A DNA stretch of 64,000 nt, from the NCBI RefSeq assembly GCF_026798195.1, contig NZ_JAPQEZ010000003.1, positions 292,329-356,328 on the forward strand, read 5' to 3'. Made by a program: the position numbers and the translations under genes. The DNA is from Lentilactobacillus senioris. GTDB lineage: Bacteria > Bacillota > Bacilli > Lactobacillales > Lactobacillaceae. Within the stretch, counting starts at the first letter, position 1. Each line of letters opens with the position of its first letter. Of this stretch, positions 1 through 9,184 are shown piece by piece. The notes below the pieces were generated by a model. It did no database searches. It worked only from the letters and a program-made list of their open reading frames with translations, and had not been told where the DNA came from.

Positions 1-3000
1 TTAGCTAGATTTTTAAGTCGTTTGCTTGAATTGTTTTTCTCTTTTTTGTCTACGGCATTATGCAAGCCCTTGATTCGATAATATCCATATCCCATAGACT
101 TATCAGAAGCAATAGAAGTAACTCGCGCTCTTGGGGGAGTTTCATTAAACATAGAACCAGTCTTAGGATTCTTGATAATCCCAACGTGACCAGCGGCCCC
201 AGTTCCATGACCAAACACAACTATATCTCCAGGGAGAGTGTTAGATAAGTTTTGGCCAAGATGCTGAACACCTGAACTTGTTTGCATTGCAACAGTGGTT
301 CGACCGATATTGATACCAAAATGAGCTAACGCTGAAGCAACCATCCCTGAACAGTCATAAACATCAGGTCCCATGCCACCCATGACATATGGTTTTCCGG
401 CATAGTGTTCTTCTGCGTACTTAAGAAAGGCTTCTCGTGTACCACCAGATCCTGAAGCTGAACCTATAGCATCCGCAACAACATTCCACATTGCTTTCAT
501 CCATGGGTTTCCCAGTGATTTACTTGCTCTTTTACCTAAACTAGTAGTTTTTTCCTGAATTGGAGTACCCAAAACATTTACTTTTTTAGAAAAACTGTTG
601 TTAAAAGATTCATTAGGATTCTTTTCACCTGCGGCAGCTATTTTCTTCAGTTGACTCTTTGATACTCCGGATCCCTTTGCAAAATGAGTAATATTTTGAC
701 TTTTAGCCCATTCAACAGATTGCGAACCATTAAGAACTTGGTCTCCTTTTTTCAAGGGCAGTATTACGTCATTTCCTTTAGGAGCATACACATTATTATC
801 TCGAACAATAAGCTCTTGCCTAGGACCGGTTTTAGCATCATTAACCATGGCGATCTGATCATTAGCTAATTTACCGTCTGATCCAGATGCATAATGAATA
901 GGCTTCAAAACAGAATCATTACCACCGAATTGGCTTAAAACTGTATTGATTCCACTAATACCACGGTTTAATTGCTTGATAGTATTAGCCATTGCCTTAT
1001 ATGCATAGTTGTCTAGTTTTCCAAAAATACTGTTAAAGTCGGATACTATTGCAGTAGCAACTGCATTCATTCCTTTATGCATTTGGTTCATCTGAACAAT
1101 AGAACTCTTCTGCATTTGGTCGAAATCTTTAACGGTATTCTTATGGAGTTTACCCACATTACGGTCGCTATCCTTGACCATATCAGCTGTAATGGAATTC
1201 ATACCTTTGTTAAGTTGCTTAGCTTGGGTAATGGATCCTTTTTGCATATCGTTAAAATCACGAATAGTATTCCGTTGAATCTGTTGTGTTTGCTTCTTGG
1301 TACCAACTTTTAAGGATCCGAAAATCTTGGTGGACTTAGAATTCAACTGATTAAGTTCTTTCGATCCATTCTTGTTAGATTTTTTATATCCATTAGTAAT
1401 GGTACTAGTAATTAAACGCATAGATTTTTTGGCCGAACGAGCACTGCCATCTAATCCTGACCCTTTCAAACTAACCGAGCTTTGTGCAGCAGCTACTTTT
1501 AGCTTACCAGTACCTTTAGCATATCCGGGTAAAGTCCTACCCTTACCAAGACCGCCAGACAGCACTTTAGCAGTATCCTTGGCATTTAAGATATGTTCTC
1601 CAGCGTGAACCTTAGCTAAAGTGGGGCCGTTGCCTAGCAAGCGGAAACGTCCTTTTCGAGGATCGTAAGCCATTTCGGTTCCAGCTTCATTAACCATCGC
1701 AACATGCGTACGATTAATTGGGCCACCATCAGCGTGACCAATACCAGTTGGAACATTGATCTTATTCTTAGCAGGAATTTTGTTAGATCCTTTTTTAGAA
1801 TCTAATTTGCCCGGCTTAAGTACTCCATCGGTGAAATATCCATGAGAATTATTTTTAGAGCTGGAGTCGTTAGCATGAGTCAGGCTTTTCACCATGTCAC
1901 TAATTCCATCAACAACAGTTCCAACGAGTTTAGCGATACCGCCTAAAACATCTTTAGCAATATCCCATATCCCTGACCATACTGATTGCCAAATATCGAA
2001 GAACCCATTAACAACTTTCCCAGCGCTATTAAATGCACCTTTAAAATCGCCTCGAAGTAAACTACCGACAACTCCAACAGTACCTTTAACTATCTTAGAT
2101 AAACCTTTAAATACCCCACCTATACTTTTAATGATATGGGCGGCAACTTTAAATACCGTTCCAATAACTACACCCAACATCTTGATAGTTGTTCTTAATT
2201 TTGAACCGATATATGCCAGCGCAATTTTACCGACGTATTTAAATACATCACCAATCGCTTTTATATTTTTTTGATCAGTTTTCGACAATTTAAACGACTT
2301 AGTAACGCTCTTCCAAGACTTGCTTACTGTTTTTCCAAGCAGATTTACTGGTCCTTTGATACTTCTATTGGCTGTTTTAAAAGCACCACTTAATGAGGAG
2401 CCTATTTTCTTACCCAACTTAGTTTTGCTAAACTTGCGAGTTAAATCTCCTACCCAACCACCAGCTACATGACCGATAGTTGCGCCAAGAGCAGCACCAG
2501 CAGGGCCACCAAAGAAAAAGCCAATTCCGCCACCAATAGCAGTTCCTAAACCTTGACCCAACTTCTTAAACTTGGTTACCGGATTCTTGGACTTAATAGC
2601 TGAATAAATATCAAATCCGGCAGTAGCCACAATGCCAACGCCAACGGCTGCGGTACCAGCTTTAGATAACATGCCGGGAGCATTTTTAGCTACTCCGGTA
2701 GTTGGATTTTTACCTTTGATAAGCCCTGAAATACCACCCATTCCAGGAATTTTGATATTTTTAAGAGCCTTTAAAGGTGCAATCAACTTAAGGACAGTTC
2801 CAGCTAAAATAGCCATAGGACCAATAGCAGCCGTTACAACTGCAGCTAATCCTACAAACTTCTTAGCCGGTTCTGGTAATCTTTGAAATTTTTCCAAAAC
2901 ATCAGCAACGCCCTTAGCCAGCTTAGTTAACGTTGGCATCCACGCATTTGCGATTTCAACACCGGAGTTTAATAACCCTTGTTTGATCCGATCCCACTGC

Positions 3001-3387
3001 TTAGATAAAGTGTTCATATTCTTTTGTGAAAGTTGGGCCACGTATCCTTGACCCTTATTCATGTTTTGGGATTGCTGAACTTTCTTGTCCAGTTTTGCAA
3101 CATCTTTGTAGCTTTCACCTAAAGCCTGAGCCGCACTAGATGCATTAACACCAAATAAAGCTGCGTAAATAGCACCTTTATCGGTCCGACTCATCTTCAT
3201 CTTGTCCATTCGAGTTGCTAACTTCTCAAACACTTGTTGAATAGGGATTAAATTATGATGAGCATCACGGAAATCATCATAGTCCATTCCCAACTCTTTC
3301 ATGGCACTAGGTGCCTTACCTTTAGTTGGTGGGCTAGTCAAACGTTGATAAATTTGACGCATCGAGGTACCGGCTTGCGAACCATCT
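1..3387 (-). CDS. Phage tail tape-measure protein, exon 2 (runs off the left edge)
   Basis: This is the 3' exon of the tape-measure gene that starts at 5183; a group I intron separates the two parts. Read after splicing it continues the TP901-type core with the residues DGSQAGTSMRQIYQRL, which match the conserved stretch expected straight after exon 1. The middle is rich in small hydrophobic and Lys/Gly stretches (about residues 450-800 of the joined protein), as in tape measures that span the tail lumen. Near the C-terminus is an NlpC/P60-type peptidase domain with YDCSGM (catalytic Cys) and GHVGII (catalytic His). I translated the reading frame and saw no stop before position 1; the last codon is cut by the window edge. 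Joined length is at least 1,440 residues. The role is to set tail length and probably to cut peptidoglycan during DNA entry. Confidence 0.9.
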
Positions 3388-3508
3388 CAAATTGTTATCG
3401 TAAGGGCTCTTTATCCCCTACTTCTATATGTTTCCATATAGTTCAGACTATCTTTTCACCTACAGCCAAACTGTTTAGGTGTTCCGCCTTCATGGATATT
3501 TCACCATA

Positions 3509-3534
3509 CAAAAAAGGCACTCATTAGAGTGTCT
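3509..3534 (-). terminator. Hairpin plus U-run inside the intron core
   Basis: A short stem (CACTC, loop TAAT, GAGTG) followed by CC and six T lies just after relE and between the two P7 strands, where P8 is expected. It could end the relBE transcript, be the P8 helix, or both. The stem has only 5-6 pairs, so terminator strength is uncertain. Confidence 0.4.
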
Positions 3535-3614
3535 TTGCTTAGGTTATTTTATCTAGTCGTTACGCCTTCCCAGAGTTTCCTTCTGGTCTTGGTTCGGGAT
3601 CAACATGCAATTTA

Positions 3615-3890
3615 TCATTTATAAATACTTCGACGGTGACCTATATTAATTGCTAACACAATCAACTGATCATCATCAATTTCACAAATAACACGATAAT
3701 TACCAATACGATATCTCCACTGACCACTTTTATCGGCCGTCAGTCCTTTACCAATTCGATATGGGTCATCGATACCATCAACATTGACATACAACCAACG
3801 TGTGATTAGTTTTGCTTGATGTTTATCCATTTTACGCAGCTCTTTCTGCGCTTCTTTGGTAAATCTTAATTGATACCCATCATCACTCAT
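3615..3890 (-). CDS. relE: RelE/ParE-family toxin (intron-borne)
   Basis: A 91-residue protein with the RelE/ParE fold pattern: an N-terminal helix pair (KEAQKELRKMDKHQAKLI), then WRYRIGNYRVICEI and a C-terminal GHRRSIYK, the usual strand and basic tail of ribosome-dependent mRNA interferases. The start ATG overlaps the relB stop (ATGAGTGA), so the two are translationally coupled. The stop codon sits directly beside the conserved intron core, meaning the gene fills the whole free loop. Family membership is clear from the motifs; activity is inferred. It is on the same strand as the phage late genes. Confidence 0.85.
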   Translation of the reverse strand: MSDDGYQLRFTKEAQKELRKMDKHQAKLITRWLYVNVDGIDDPYRIGKGLTADKSGQWRYRIGNYRVICEIDDDQLIVLAINIGHRRSIYK

Positions 3891-4116
3891 CAATACCACC
3901 GAATTCTTTCATGATGTCATCCATGGATACCGACTGTTTTCCACTATCTATCCATTGCTTGTGAGCAACTTCAGCAGTTTGACGATCGTATTCATCTTCC
4001 AAATCTGACATTGAATAATCTTTAATGAGATCAGATAACGTAACTCCATAAAAGTCAGCCATATACTGTAGCCATTCTTTTTCGTCATTGCTGACACGTA
4101 CGGTAATTGTTGCCAT
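3883..4116 (-). CDS. relB: RelB/DUF6290-type antitoxin (intron-borne)
   Basis: A 77-residue protein starting MATITVRVSNDEKEWLQ, a ribbon-helix-helix N-terminus of the RelB/DUF6290 type, with an acidic C-terminus (MDDIMKEFGGIDE) that would wrap the toxin. The start is placed at 4116 because AAGGAG lies 9 bases upstream; the nearer ATG at 4125 abuts the ribosome site and the longer frame from 4245 only reads through the intron 5' end. A TACAAT box about 25 bp upstream of the ribosome site may be a promoter, but no good -35 is visible. The order antitoxin then toxin, with overlap, is the classic TA layout. Confidence 0.82.
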   Translation of the reverse strand: MATITVRVSNDEKEWLQYMADFYGVTLSDLIKDYSMSDLEDEYDRQTAEVAHKQWIDSGKQSVSMDDIMKEFGGIDE

Positions 4117-4245
4117 ATTACTCATCTCCTTATCTGTATTACATTGTAACACAAACGAAGAATAAATGAATCTATATTGTTTAGTCTTCCCCGAGTTAAC
4201 GGAATTTATTACGCAGCCATTTCTGATTGCGAGGACAGTTTCCAA

Positions 4246-5183
4246 ATCCCAAAGTTCGACAAGCCACCAATCGCTGCCACAGTTTCATGCAACGTTTGGT
4301 TAGCCGCATGGGCGTCAGGCCCAGCATACTTAAGAGCTTCACCCAAGTCACCGAATGAAGTAGCAGTTAAATCGGCTGAATAAGCCATTTGGTTAATAGC
4401 TTTCTTACTAGCGTTAGCCATTCCAACAACTGTATCTTTTTTCATGCCAAATTGTTCAATAGCAGAAGCAGCGTTATTGACCACGTCAGTATAACTATCA
4501 CCAGACGCAATCGCACCTTGTAAGTAAGATTTTTGAGATCCTAATGCTTGATCAGTTGTATAACCACGACGAACCAAGGTTTCGTAACCTTCACCAATCT
4601 TTTTAGTTGAAACACCATACTCGTTAGAGTACTTTGTCCCATCTTTTTGCATTTGGCTAACATTACGCTGAGCTTCAGTCTGTTTTTCACCGCCGGTTAC
4701 CGCCAAGTTGGTGATAACTTTGTAGCGATTTTGTAACTCTGTAGCAGTCTTTAATGCTATAGCAGCGCCCGCTGTAATTCCCGCTGTAACTGCCGTAGCT
4801 TTAGTCCCGAAACTTTGCATCTGACTGCCCAACTTGCCCAAATCACGAGTGTGCCTATTAAAAAAGGACTTCCCAAAGGATTTATCCATTGAGTTACCCA
4901 GTTTTTCGGTTCTTGATTTAGTTTTGTCAGCTTCTTGCCCAGTCTTCTTTAGATTTTCATTAGTAATATTGATTATCTTGTTGTCTTTTTCCAGTCCCTT
5001 TGTACTGGATTTATTCAAAGTATTATTAAATTTATCTATATTTCGACTGGCTTCTTTAACTTGCTTATCTAGCTTAGGCATGAGCTTATCAAGCTGCTTG
5101 ATAACTCTTTGCATGCCATCTAGTTTGGAAAGACCATCAATATCAATTTTGTAACTGATACGATCTCCAGCTATTTCAGCCAT
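4246..5183 (-). CDS. Phage tail tape-measure protein, exon 1
   Basis: The 5' exon, 312 codons plus two bases. It begins MAEIAGDRISYKIDIDG with AAGGAGG 7 bases upstream, and its ATG overlaps the stop of the chaperone frame (TAATG). It has a coiled-coil N-terminus (to about residue 110), a hydrophobic Ala/Gly stretch (about 125-150) and the TP901 tape-measure core (NEYGVSTKKIGEGYETLVRRG, then AIEQFGMKKDTVVGMANASK). The open frame continues 12 codons past the splice site to a stop in the intron, so the exon end is taken from the P1 pairing and from protein homology, not from the ORF end. Confidence 0.9.
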
Positions 5184-5461
5184 TAGGATCCCTCCTTACC
5201 GCCAAATGCGAGTGCGATTGCCATTGCTTGGTTGTAGCGACTAGTTTTCAACCTCTCTTGGGTTGCGTACTGTAAGATGCTTAGTTCGTTGCCGTTCATA
5301 TTACGGATCTCTTCACGAGTAACGTTTACAGATCCGTTAATATAAGCGGACCATTCCATCGCTAGACCGGGATTTTTGTCGAAAAGTTTTTCAATTTGCC
5401 GTTTATTGAAAAAAATATTACTCCTCGAGGTAAAACGTGGCGATGATGCCCATATAATCAT
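5183..5461 (-). CDS. Tail assembly chaperone, C-terminal frame (gpT-like, reached by +1 shift)
   Basis: This frame overlaps the end of the preceding chaperone gene and lies in its +1 frame. It opens directly after a TAG, has no ribosome site of its own near a usable start, and its distinct sequence (NKRQIEKLFDKNPGLAMEWSAYING) begins only after the upstream stop. This arrangement, just before the tape measure, is that of lambda G/GT chaperones made by programmed frameshifting. A TTTT run at 5435-5432 lets a Phe tRNA re-pair after slipping +1. Product and place are inferred from position and architecture. Confidence 0.6.
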   Translation of the reverse strand: MIIWASSPRFTSRSNIFFNKRQIEKLFDKNPGLAMEWSAYINGSVNVTREEIRNMNGNELSILQYATQERLKTSRYNQAMAIALAFGGKEGS

Positions 5462-5939
5462 CTAGTTCGCCTTTGGTCATCCCAATTTCTGATAAACTCT
5501 TAAAAGTTACAGTGTGAAGTGGTGCTTCATTAACAAGAATTACTCGGATGAGTTTTTCCATAATTAATTTATAAACGCCAAAGTTGTTAACCATCATTTC
5601 TTGATTACCATCATTGGTTTGATTAAAGCGAATTGTAGTGTCAGATAGTTCGGTACTGACCGCCAAGTCAGGTTTAGCAACTGACGTTTTAAGTTTCTTA
5701 CCGTTTTTCAAAACGTAAACAAAATTAAAATTATCATCAACGGCTAAAACTTCTTGCCGTTTGATCGATGGCATATAGTCCAATACTTCTGGATGAGTTT
5801 CTTCGGTCTTGGTTACTTCTTGTTTTCGATCTGAATAGTCTTCTAATGGGGTTGCTTTAGGTTCTACTGAACTTGTTGGAACTCCCTCATTAGCTGATTG
5901 ATCTTGAATGAATGCGTCATCTAAATTTTCGTTTTCCAT
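5418..5939 (-). CDS. Tail assembly chaperone, N-terminal part (gpG-like)
   Basis: A 173-residue protein between the tube gene and the tape measure. The first 60 residues are acidic and low complexity; the rest is a compact domain (FVYVLKNGKKLKTSVAKPD, then VYKLIMEKLIRVILVNEAP). In tailed phages this position holds the tape-measure chaperone, and the overlapping +1 frame supports the call. Without the shift it ends FYLEE. Sequence similarity alone would not have named it. Confidence 0.6.
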   Translation of the reverse strand: MENENLDDAFIQDQSANEGVPTSSVEPKATPLEDYSDRKQEVTKTEETHPEVLDYMPSIKRQEVLAVDDNFNFVYVLKNGKKLKTSVAKPDLAVSTELSDTTIRFNQTNDGNQEMMVNNFGVYKLIMEKLIRVILVNEAPLHTVTFKSLSEIGMTKGELDDYMGIIATFYLEE

Positions 5940-5958
5940 AGTACAATTACCTCACTTT

Positions 5959-6396
5959 TTATTTGTTTTTGTTACCTTCAAGAGAAATGTTGATACATGA
6001 GAATGCTGCATCAACCGTTTGTGCTTGACCACCGACATTAATATCTGGGTTCTTAGTAAGCAAAGCTTTGCCTGCGTAAACACTTTCGTATGGTGTAGAG
6101 ATATTAATTTTGTGGTATCCAGTCGAAACCCCATAACCCATAATGTCTTGCCAAGTGTCGGAAGCACGGTTCAAATGCAAAGTAATAGTTCCTCGCCCAT
6201 CATGGTTTCGAACAGCAGTACCAGATCCTTGAGCATCAATATCTAAAGTAACGTTATCGGTTGTCCATGAAATGGATACCATGTCATTACCGTTAAAGTA
6301 TTTAACCAGCTTTTCATCTAAATAAATTGCCACATCAGCAGCATCAAACAATGGTTCGTCGTCTTCAAGAACTTGATTTGATAAATTATCAGCCAT
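5959..6396 (-). CDS. Tail tube protein (DUF3277 type)
   Basis: 145 residues, start supported by GAGGAGG 7 bases upstream. The pattern MVSISWTTDNVTLDIDAQGSGTAVRNHDGRGTITLHL, read in pieces as a beta-rich tube fold, and the closing INVGGQAQTVDAAFSCINISLEG fit the DUF3277 family of myovirus tube proteins. It directly follows the sheath gene, which is the normal sheath-tube order in contractile phages. Confidence 0.75.
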   Translation of the reverse strand: MADNLSNQVLEDDEPLFDAADVAIYLDEKLVKYFNGNDMVSISWTTDNVTLDIDAQGSGTAVRNHDGRGTITLHLNRASDTWQDIMGYGVSTGYHKINISTPYESVYAGKALLTKNPDINVGGQAQTVDAAFSCINISLEGNKNK

Positions 6397-6409
6397 TTTT
6401 AATCCTCCT

Positions 6410-7600
6410 CTACATTACGATCGTGTTTTCAATATAGGCATCTTCCAGCATGCCCATTGGGTAGTATTTAGTTTCGATACCACGCATTTCACGCTTGGTT
6501 TCGTATGATTTTGGTAATAGTCCTGGTTTTACATGGTGAATTTCGTATTTAGGCTTACCGGTCTCAGAACCGTTAGCGTCCAGTTCAGGTGCAATAATGT
6601 CTAAATCTCCTGCATCTATGAAGACCCCACTAATGGTATTAATGACTGAATCAAAACCAACCTCTGAATATGGAATCCCTTGCTTAGCATTTTGGACAAA
6701 TAGATTAGCCACTCGACTAGTGATTGTGTTTTGAATCCAATCCCATCCTAAAATGATATCGATATGCATATTTTCCGCAGCAGTTCTTGAACTAGTAATA
6801 CGTGGTGAATCAAGCACGTATGCATAAGTCACAATGTTGTACTTATCTAGTTCAGCTTGATCATCTGGAGTAAATTCATATCGATCTTGTGGTTGGGTAT
6901 ATGGCAAATCACCCAAAGCGTATTTGGTAGCTGAGTGAGGTTTGCGGCCGTACATCGCACCTACATAAGCAGCATCGAATACATTGTTGTATTGGTCTTG
7001 CATTTCAACTGTTGAATCATCAACGACAGGCAAGGTCAATAGCTGTGTTTTTTTATTGTCAGCATAGGTTTGCAATTTAGTTGCGTCATTGGAGTAAGCA
7101 ACGTAAACGCCAGTATTTTGGACTTCAACAAAATTTGAAATAGCATGAGAAACTTCATCGTCAAATTCTGCCAAAATCCAAAATTGTGGTCCGGCAAAGT
7201 AATATTTCTTAAGTGCCATTACCGCGCCAATCGCGTCAGCTGATAACTCTGAGCCATCACTATTAGCATCAGCAGCTTTAATAACTGCCCCGTCCTTAGT
7301 AGGAGTCGCGGTAACGCTGCTTGGAGTTGGCGCTGGTTCTAAAGTTCCCGGAGCAAAAGTCACAGCCAAGAGACTTGAAGCTTCATTGTTCGCTGCAAAA
7401 TATGCCCGAGCTTTCTTCCAGAATGGTGAGTAAAGTTCAAAATCATCAGCAACAGCATCTAAATCGCTGTATACCTTAATACCTTGGGTAGTTCCCTTAA
7501 CTAGCATGCCCATAAATGGGGCAACTGTTTCGGTAACGTATTTGTTTGAAATGTGTACCGGTGAAATTCGACTTACGGTACTGAATAATGCATTTGCCAT
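6410..7600 (-). CDS. Contractile tail sheath protein (DUF3383 type)
   Basis: 396 residues, AAGGAGG upstream. N-terminal FSTVSRISPVHISNKYV, a mid-protein NTGVYVAYSNDATK and QFWILAEF, and a C-terminal KSYETKREMRGIETKYYP fit the DUF3383 sheath-like family. It is the main evidence that the prophage has a contractile tail. It lies between a neck protein and the tube gene. An Ala/Pro/Thr-rich stretch at about 105-125 is probably a surface loop. Confidence 0.78.
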   Translation of the reverse strand: MANALFSTVSRISPVHISNKYVTETVAPFMGMLVKGTTQGIKVYSDLDAVADDFELYSPFWKKARAYFAANNEASSLLAVTFAPGTLEPAPTPSSVTATPTKDGAVIKAADANSDGSELSADAIGAVMALKKYYFAGPQFWILAEFDDEVSHAISNFVEVQNTGVYVAYSNDATKLQTYADNKKTQLLTLPVVDDSTVEMQDQYNNVFDAAYVGAMYGRKPHSATKYALGDLPYTQPQDRYEFTPDDQAELDKYNIVTYAYVLDSPRITSSRTAAENMHIDIILGWDWIQNTITSRVANLFVQNAKQGIPYSEVGFDSVINTISGVFIDAGDLDIIAPELDANGSETGKPKYEIHHVKPGLLPKSYETKREMRGIETKYYPMGMLEDAYIENTIVM

Positions 7601-8106
7601 TAAAATTCCTCCTTAAAATTCGTTGTAATATCCGCATTCGATATTTGATCAATGGGACTTTGAAAATGGCGAGTGTAACGAATGGTTACATCAAATCCGT
7701 GGTGATGCACCGAGTTGAACGGTAGGTCATTAACTGCTCTGCCTTTTGGAGATTCAGCACTAGCAATGACGATTCCGTTATTCCGCAATTCCTGTCTTAC
7801 ATATGGGTCACGTAAAAAGACGTGCAATGCGCCGGCCTTTTGCATTACTTCTGATAAGGTCTTGCAAAACACGTCTATGGAAATGATTGCTTCAAATTGC
7901 CCGCTGTTAATGTTCGGATCTGAATAAACCGGATCGTCATACATCAACGGGTAATAACTGATAAATGGGAATTCTTTAGCTTTAGCGATTTGTTCGTTTG
8001 GAATTACTGGGCAATCAGCGATTTTTTCAATTTCCGTAACTAAAGAGCCAATCACGGAATCATAATCGGTTGGTTGCTTATCAAACGGTCGGTTCAAGCG
8101 AATCAT
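7600..8106 (-). CDS. Neck/head-tail terminator protein (gp12-like family)
   Basis: 168 residues. Start overlaps the previous gene by 26 bases. The motifs FPFISYYPLMYDDPVY, FEAIISIDVFCKT and HHHGFDVTIRYTRHFQ are those of the LIC_12616/gp12-like neck terminator family found just before sheath genes in Gram-positive myoviruses. It shares one base with the sheath start, so the two are coupled. Confidence 0.6.
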   Translation of the reverse strand: MIRLNRPFDKQPTDYDSVIGSLVTEIEKIADCPVIPNEQIAKAKEFPFISYYPLMYDDPVYSDPNINSGQFEAIISIDVFCKTLSEVMQKAGALHVFLRDPYVRQELRNNGIVIASAESPKGRAVNDLPFNSVHHHGFDVTIRYTRHFQSPIDQISNADITTNFKEEF

Positions 8107-8491
8107 CCCCTTTCAATTTGTATACAAAAATACCGGCTACATGGTTGTAGTCGGTAACGGTATCGATTTGTAAAATACGATTGTCATATTCAACGATAGT
8201 GCCAATAGGAAATTCGTGTTGTGAGTACCAACTATACCGGCGAGGTAACGTATTACCTCCGCCGCTTAGGCTTTGAGCCATGGCTAGAGTAGTCACTGAA
8301 TTAGATGATTCTGGTACCACTGGTTCAGATAAGCTCACTTTATCTGAATCATTTACAACATCATTTTTACTAATCGGTACCAACTCATTTAATGCATTAG
8401 TTTTACCGCCACTCAAAACATTGAGTTTCAGGTGAACGGTAACTGGTACATAAAACTCTTCTAACGCTTCAAAGAAATCATTAATGATCAC
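8081..8491 (-). CDS. Hypothetical head-tail joining protein
   Basis: 136 residues, not recognised by sequence. The C-terminal half (FPIGTIVEYDNRILQIDTV, then AGIFVYKLKG) looks like a small beta barrel as in head-tail joining proteins; the middle is a Ser/Val-rich linker. Its place between the gp10-like and neck genes, with overlaps on both sides, supports a connector role. Confidence 0.45.
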   Translation of the reverse strand: MIINDFFEALEEFYVPVTVHLKLNVLSGGKTNALNELVPISKNDVVNDSDKVSLSEPVVPESSNSVTTLAMAQSLSGGGNTLPRRYSWYSQHEFPIGTIVEYDNRILQIDTVTDYNHVAGIFVYKLKGDDSLEPTV

Positions 8492-8939
8492 GGTGTGTCA
8501 CCTTCTCATCAATCGACCGATATAAACCGCCAGTATCTATTAACGGTTGATTTCGCCCTTTCATTTTGACAGTCGCTGGAGCATTAGGTGGACCGATAAT
8601 ATCGATTTGATGCCTAACATCATCAGCCATTTGGCCACCTAATAATTTATAAGCTTGATTACCCGTTAAACGTCCTTTTAAAACGCCTTTAACAGCTACT
8701 CCAGCTGTATATTTCCAACTGTGTTTACGATTACGAGCGCTTGCCCCACGTAAAAAGGAACGAGCTGGTATTTTATCCGTACCAAATTCGTTCCACCTCA
8801 CAATTTTTTGCAATTCTTCAGGAGAATGTTCAGGAACGTTTTTAAACGCCCCTACATTAGCCTGATTGGTATTTAGTTGCTTTAACCGTCTCTTTTGCAG
8901 CTGCAGTTTTTGAATAACTTTGTCTGCTCCAGAACTCAT
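8481..8939 (-). CDS. Virion morphogenesis / HK97 gp10-like protein
   Basis: 152 residues. The pair of motifs FGTDKIPARSFLRGA and PLIDTGGLYRSI is diagnostic for the gp10-like / Mu virion morphogenesis family that completes tails or joins head and tail. A basic N-terminus (QLQKRRLKQL) is typical as well. Overlaps the next gene by 11 bases. Confidence 0.75.
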   Translation of the reverse strand: MSSGADKVIQKLQLQKRRLKQLNTNQANVGAFKNVPEHSPEELQKIVRWNEFGTDKIPARSFLRGASARNRKHSWKYTAGVAVKGVLKGRLTGNQAYKLLGGQMADDVRHQIDIIGPPNAPATVKMKGRNQPLIDTGGLYRSIDEKVTHRDH

Positions 8940-8940
8940 T

Positions 8941-9171
8941 TTAAAGTACCAACGGAATCTTTAATGTTTTTACACCCGCTAAATCGTTGCCTTGTAAGCT
9001 ATTAGCTGTTTTGATGGCCCCAACGGTGCTCTTGTCACGAAACTTAATCCAAATACTGTAAAGAGTTTCGCCTTCCGACACTTTATAGGTGGCAAAATCT
9101 GCAGTGCGTCCATTCACTTTAATTTGTCCCGCAATCTTTAGTTCTTCAGTTTTAACATTTTTCTTAGCCAT
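8941..9171 (-). CDS. Small LysM-domain phage protein
   Basis: 76 residues; residues 28-74 form a single LysM-like unit (YKVSEGETLYSIWIKF, then NDLAGVKTLKIP) after a short basic leader. LysM normally binds peptidoglycan sugars. The gene lies among connector genes and has no catalytic domain, so it may be a virion protein contacting cell wall, or the fold may be used structurally. Confidence 0.6.
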   Translation of the reverse strand: MAKKNVKTEELKIAGQIKVNGRTADFATYKVSEGETLYSIWIKFRDKSTVGAIKTANSLQGNDLAGVKTLKIPLVL

Positions 9172-9184
9172 TCATATCACCTTT

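Larger units (their letters stand above)
3388..4245 (-). other. Group I intron inside the tape-measure gene, carrying relBE
   Basis: The interruption has group I hallmarks when read on the minus strand. The 5' exon ends GGGAT (4250-4246) and pairs with GTCCT at 4236-4232, putting a U.G wobble at the splice site (P1). The last intron base is G (3388). P7 is visible as GACTA (3558-3554) with TAGTC (3450-3446), in typical R and S contexts (AACGACTAGA and AAGATAGTC). A 7-bp P9 hairpin with a GAAA tetraloop follows at 3441-3424. Splicing at these points fuses NFGI to DGSQAG in frame, restoring the tape-measure consensus. Unspliced, exon 1 would stop about 12 codons into the intron. There is no homing endonuclease; the open loop holds relB and relE instead. 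Confidence 0.85.

Noticed and set aside
1894..2274. Plus-strand ORF of 126 codons in the tape-measure region
   Set aside because: Pro/Ile/Thr-rich translation with no ribosome site; a shadow of the minus-strand tape-measure frame.
3883..4245. Longer relB frame starting at the intron 5' end
   Set aside because: The extra 43 residues are the intron P1-P2 region read as protein; the good ribosome site is at 4116.
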